64,000 nucleotides of DNA, taken from Tropicimonas sp. IMCC6043. Its GTDB lineage: Bacteria; Pseudomonadota; Alphaproteobacteria; Rhodobacterales; Rhodobacteraceae. The DNA is taken from contig NZ_SELO01000017.1 in the NCBI RefSeq assembly GCF_004146235.1, positions 37,262-101,261 of the forward strand, given 5' to 3'. Position 1 is the first letter of the stretch. Every line of letters begins with the position of its first letter. The notes under the pieces are model-generated. The model worked only from the letters and a program-made list of their open reading frames with translations. It was not told the origin of the DNA and did not search any database. Positions 61,414-64,000 of the stretch are shown here, piece by piece. A program made the position numbers and the translations under genes.

Positions 61414-61917
61414 TCAACGGATAGCGTATCCCTCGCGCCGCAGGCAGTTCGCGCTCCAGCCGATCGCGGTGGCCCGCCGTCCTGGCAGGTCGACGCGGCG
61501 CTCGCAGCGATCCGGCAGCCAACCAGTGCGCACACCACTGTTCTCAAGGCATCGCTGCATCAGGACCTCCCGGTTGCCGCGGGAACCGGCGAGACGGCGA
61601 GTGCAATACTCCGGCAAGGCCCGCCGCGCGCGCTGCCCCCGATCCGGGCCATAGAAGCGCGGCTGTTCGACGTAGGCCGGCGCCTGTGCACGGCGGCGCG
61701 AGGTGGTCGGCTGACGTTCGCCCTGGAACACATTCTGCCAGTCGTTCCGGCTGCGTTCCCGCTCGTTCAGTGTAACTGCCGCCGCCGCGGCGAGCAGGCC
61801 GAGGCCGATGACGACAGGAACCATCTCGTCGCGGCTGCCGGCCAGGGCGGGCGTCGGCGCGAGGCTGGTGGCGGCGAGAGCAATCGAGAGGGTCGCGGCG
61901 GAGAGGGTCTTGAACAT
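61414..61917 (-). CDS. Exported basic protein of unknown function
   Basis: 167 residues. Signal peptide (SIALAATSLAPTPALAGS), a second hydrophobic helix (VVIGLGLLAAAAAVTL), an Arg/Gln-rich linker, then a domain with four Cys (LPEYCTRRL, MQRCLENSG, DRCERRVDL, ANCLRREGYAIR), likely two disulfides. The Cys-patterned domain recurs in Rhodobacterales hypothetical proteins. No function assigned. Confidence 0.72.
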   Translation of the reverse strand: MFKTLSAATLSIALAATSLAPTPALAGSRDEMVPVVIGLGLLAAAAAVTLNERERSRNDWQNVFQGERQPTTSRRRAQAPAYVEQPRFYGPDRGQRARRALPEYCTRRLAGSRGNREVLMQRCLENSGVRTGWLPDRCERRVDLPGRRATAIGWSANCLRREGYAIR

Positions 61918-62096
61918 GAGGAACTCCTGTTATGGATCAGTCCGGAACCGGGGCGACCGCCGCCCGCGGCATTCGATGACCGATGCCTCGCCCGATCCTC
62001 CGAGATCGCTCAATATCGATGGCCTGCTATTCGATATCCGTCGCCCCGAAGCGCCTCGTTATTGAATTCTCTCCCCCGCGCGACCAATCTCGCGGC

Positions 62097-62390
62097 ATGA
62101 AACGGACATCCTCCCTTGCCGCGCTCGCGGCCGCCCTCGCACTTCTCGCCGCGCCAGCCGCGGCCGAGTGTTTTGCCGACTACAAGGCCAAGCGTGACAA
62201 CCCGCTGCGCCTGCATTACGGCACGATCCGCATCACCGGACCGGACTGTACCGAAGCGGCCGCCGCAGCCGAAATCGCGCCGCGGATTGCCGTCGACGGA
62301 TGGAGCCTTCTGACCGTTCTGGGCGTCTTCGACGCCACAGGTCTCGCCGAGAGGAAACAGAGTGCCGGACCCTTCCACCTCCGTTACTGA
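62097..62390 (+). CDS. Small exported protein of unknown function
   Basis: 97 residues from ATG 62097; the longer frame begins in non-coding sequence. Signal peptide (AALAAALALLAAPAAAEC) then a short alpha/beta-like mature part with ECFADYKAKRDNPLRLHYGTIRI and two Cys. It overlaps the next gene by 29 bases in another frame, indicating co-transcription. Confidence 0.7.
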   Translation: MKRTSSLAALAAALALLAAPAAAECFADYKAKRDNPLRLHYGTIRITGPDCTEAAAAAEIAPRIAVDGWSLLTVLGVFDATGLAERKQSAGPFHLRY

Positions 62391-63066
62391 CGCCCGCCGG
62401 ACCGGCACGCGCGCCCTGCTTGCCGGTGTCGCCGCCGTCGTCGGCATCCTGGCGCTTGCTGCAATCCTGCTCTTCTCCAACCTGCCGGATGCGGACGCGT
62501 TCAATGCCCGCGTCGAGCGGATCTTCGTGGAAAATGACAGCCTGACCTCGGGCGCAGAGATCAAGCTGCTGGAGATTCTCGCCGCGAGCGGCACGTCCTT
62601 TTCGGAGGTCCTGCAGAGCTACCGGGTGATCATCTTCATCCTTCTGGTCTTTGCCGCCGCTCTGTTGCTGGCGGCCCTCGGCCTGCTCGTTGCGGTCGTG
62701 TTGCTCAACCGGCGGATGGCCGAGATCGAGCGCAGGGGCATCCAGCTCAACGAACTCATCATCTCGCGCCAGCAGCGGGTCGTGCTGCTCAACAACATGG
62801 AGTTCCGCCTCACCGAAGCGGCGATCGAGACGCTTGCGGTTCTCGCCGAGGCGCGGATGGACGAAGAGGTTCTGACCGGCGCCGAGCTTGAGGCAGTGAT
62901 CCAGGGCCGCCGCCCGGAGGACTGCGAGGAGGCGGCCGGGGCGACGCGGATCAAGCGATTGAGGGATTCGCTCGGCAACCAGATGGTGAGCGAACTGCTG
63001 GTGCGCAACATCGCTCGAAAGGGCTATTTCCTGTCGATCGACAAGGACGTCATCCGGATGGTGTGA
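62362..63066 (+). CDS. Two-span membrane protein with a cytoplasmic winged-helix-like domain
   Basis: 234 residues from a GTG at 62362 preceded by GAGAGGAAA. Membrane helices at about 20-42 and 87-112 bracket a 40-residue periplasmic loop (LPDADAFNARVERIFVENDS...). The cytoplasmic half has a helix (MAEIERRGIQLNELIISRQQRVVLLNN) and then a segment resembling OmpR/ToxR-type winged helices: FRLTEAAIETLAVLAEA, RIKRLRDSLG, NIARKGYFLSID. That pattern (RLRxxL then GKGYxL-like wing) suggests direct DNA binding by a membrane protein. Assignment is by pattern only. Confidence 0.7.
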   Translation: MPDPSTSVTDARRTGTRALLAGVAAVVGILALAAILLFSNLPDADAFNARVERIFVENDSLTSGAEIKLLEILAASGTSFSEVLQSYRVIIFILLVFAAALLLAALGLLVAVVLLNRRMAEIERRGIQLNELIISRQQRVVLLNNMEFRLTEAAIETLAVLAEARMDEEVLTGAELEAVIQGRRPEDCEEAAGATRIKRLRDSLGNQMVSELLVRNIARKGYFLSIDKDVIRMV

Positions 63067-63185
63067 GAGCGGACTGGCGCCGTGTTGGAGGCGGTTGGCG
63101 GGGCTATTCGGATCGCCTCTGGAAAGGCGCCCGCCCTGACCGAATGTTCATCCGGGGCGCATCAGATGCAAGATGCCGGAACGGA

Positions 63186-63827
63186 TCAGGCCACCTTTCG
63201 GCGCGCCATCCCGCCCAGCACGCACAGACCGCCAAAGAGGAAGGCAACGCTTGTCGGCAACGGCACCTCGCCATGCACCGAGAAGAGACCGTCGGGGCCA
63301 TTGTTATAGGTCTCGCCGTAAAGCGTCGTGCCATCTTCCAGGGTGAACGTACCATAGAGAAATGTGCTGGCCATCGCCACCTCGGTCCCCGGACTCAGCG
63401 TCGAGAGATCGTTGATGTCCGACATGAACGACCCCGGCGCCGGGCCACCGTTCCATCCTGTATCCGGGTCGTACCCCTCAGCGAAGAAGCCGACTCCTCC
63501 GGCACCCGAATACTCGAACGCGGAGAGGAAGATCTCCGAAGGAAGCAGGACGGTGGCACCGAAGATGCCCAGAGAGGCGGCTGTCACCGAGATCGATTGC
63601 GTCGCGAAACGCCCGACATTGGCCGCGGCCTCAAGGTCGGGCGTCGTGTCGTCGACGATGACATTGAAGATGATCCGGCCCGAGGGAACAGCGGCGTCTC
63701 CGTTCACCGAGAGGTCGAATCCGCCGGTGAAATCGAACTCCAGATCGAGAATGGCCGCTTCGGCCGACGGGACCAGTGCCAGGGCGATCGCGAGACTGGA
63801 TGCCGTCAGTGCAAGATTCCTGGCCAT
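63186..63827 (-). CDS. Exported protein with a VPLPA-CTERM-like sorting tail
   Basis: 213 residues. Signal peptide (ASSLAIALALVPSAEAA), a beta-rich acidic body (LDLEFDFTGGFDLSVNGD, GTFTLEDGTTLYGETYNNGPDG), and a C-terminal sorting signal: VPLPTS, hydrophobic helix (VAFLFGGLCVLGGMA) and RRK. This is the classic VPLPA-CTERM layout processed by an exosortase-type enzyme, probably for surface display or release. Second such protein in the window; the sorting enzyme is not here. Confidence 0.85.
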   Translation of the reverse strand: MARNLALTASSLAIALALVPSAEAAILDLEFDFTGGFDLSVNGDAAVPSGRIIFNVIVDDTTPDLEAAANVGRFATQSISVTAASLGIFGATVLLPSEIFLSAFEYSGAGGVGFFAEGYDPDTGWNGGPAPGSFMSDINDLSTLSPGTEVAMASTFLYGTFTLEDGTTLYGETYNNGPDGLFSVHGEVPLPTSVAFLFGGLCVLGGMARRKVA

Positions 63828-64000
63828 AGGTCTCTCCGAAACTGCGCGAAATTCTGTGGAGCCACGGCTGATACCCTAGGTGTTTGATCCCACGGTTTGA
63901 TGGTGCGATCCATTCGCTGGAATGGAAGGAAGCCCTATGGGACAGGTACGTCACGGCAGCGCCACGACCACGCACGCCATCCGAGCAGCAATACAGCGAT
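63828..64000. other. Right-edge intergenic sequence
   Basis: It includes the promoter region of the CTERM-protein gene on the minus strand and runs to the window end. No gene start is supportable. Confidence 0.4.

Overview
The window is a high-GC chromosomal segment that looks like a marine or saline Rhodobacterales (Alphaproteobacteria, Paracoccaceae/Roseobacteraceae type). The inference rests on gene neighbourhoods typical of that group (pmbA/tldE - inositol-monophosphatase-like - DUF4170 - waaA - lpxK; coaBC next to dut; membrane-anchored MoeB; a DUF2125 protein), on two secreted proteins ending in VPLPA/PEP-CTERM-like sorting tails, and on a dimethylglycine/sarcosine dehydrogenase-type gene. 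No rRNA, tRNA, CRISPR array, integrase or intact insertion sequence was seen, and species cannot be fixed.

Layout. 1-6.4 kb: a partial FAD/GcvT oxidoreductase running off the left edge, then a 1290-residue putative surface or secreted beta-helix protein. 6.8-16 kb: housekeeping and accessory genes (2-hydroxyacid dehydrogenase, SH3 protein, glycosyltransferase, M3 peptidase, an amino-acid ABC binding protein and permease without an ATPase gene, MoeB, an AbrB-family membrane protein). 16-22 kb: LysR regulator, hybrid histidine kinase, dut and coaBC. 22.1-32.2 kb: a divergent amino-sugar catabolic locus. nagA, a SIS-domain deaminase-like gene, gntR and a BadF-type kinase lie on the minus strand; murQ, a complete sugar ABC transporter and a Gfo/Idh dehydrogenase lie on the plus strand. 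The shared intergenic region carries two inverted copies of a GGTAT-type operator candidate.

32.3-37.4 kb: an aldo/keto reductase followed by a decaying sugar-catabolic module. Both transketolase halves and a SorC-type regulator are broken by several frameshifts and one nonsense codon, while the FGGY kinase between them is open. 37.4-38.0 kb is a non-coding, locally AT-rich leader.

38.0-47.2 kb is the most unusual part and the best candidate for an undescribed system. It reads as one plus-strand operon: SCP2-like lipid-binding protein, periplasmic adaptor, RND permease with a repetitive basic cytoplasmic tail, a small exported Pro/Trp-rich protein, three small exported Gly/Tyr/Trp/Pro-rich proteins (two clear paralogues and one made of decapeptide repeats), a membrane-anchored TPR protein, and a single-span protein with twelve Met-rich heptads. 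Each of the three Gly-rich genes is followed by a strong GC hairpin, as expected for abundant structural proteins. The Gly-rich proteins resemble sulfur-globule-type envelope proteins in composition; the function is otherwise open.

47.2-64 kb: lipid A/Kdo genes, PmbA/TldE, a Do-like protease, a VPLPA-CTERM-like protein, an ABC1/UbiB-family kinase-like protein, the DUF2125 protein, SDR plus crotonase, MscL, an HNH protein coupled to a flavoprotein, small secreted proteins, a membrane-anchored winged-helix candidate and a second CTERM-like protein.
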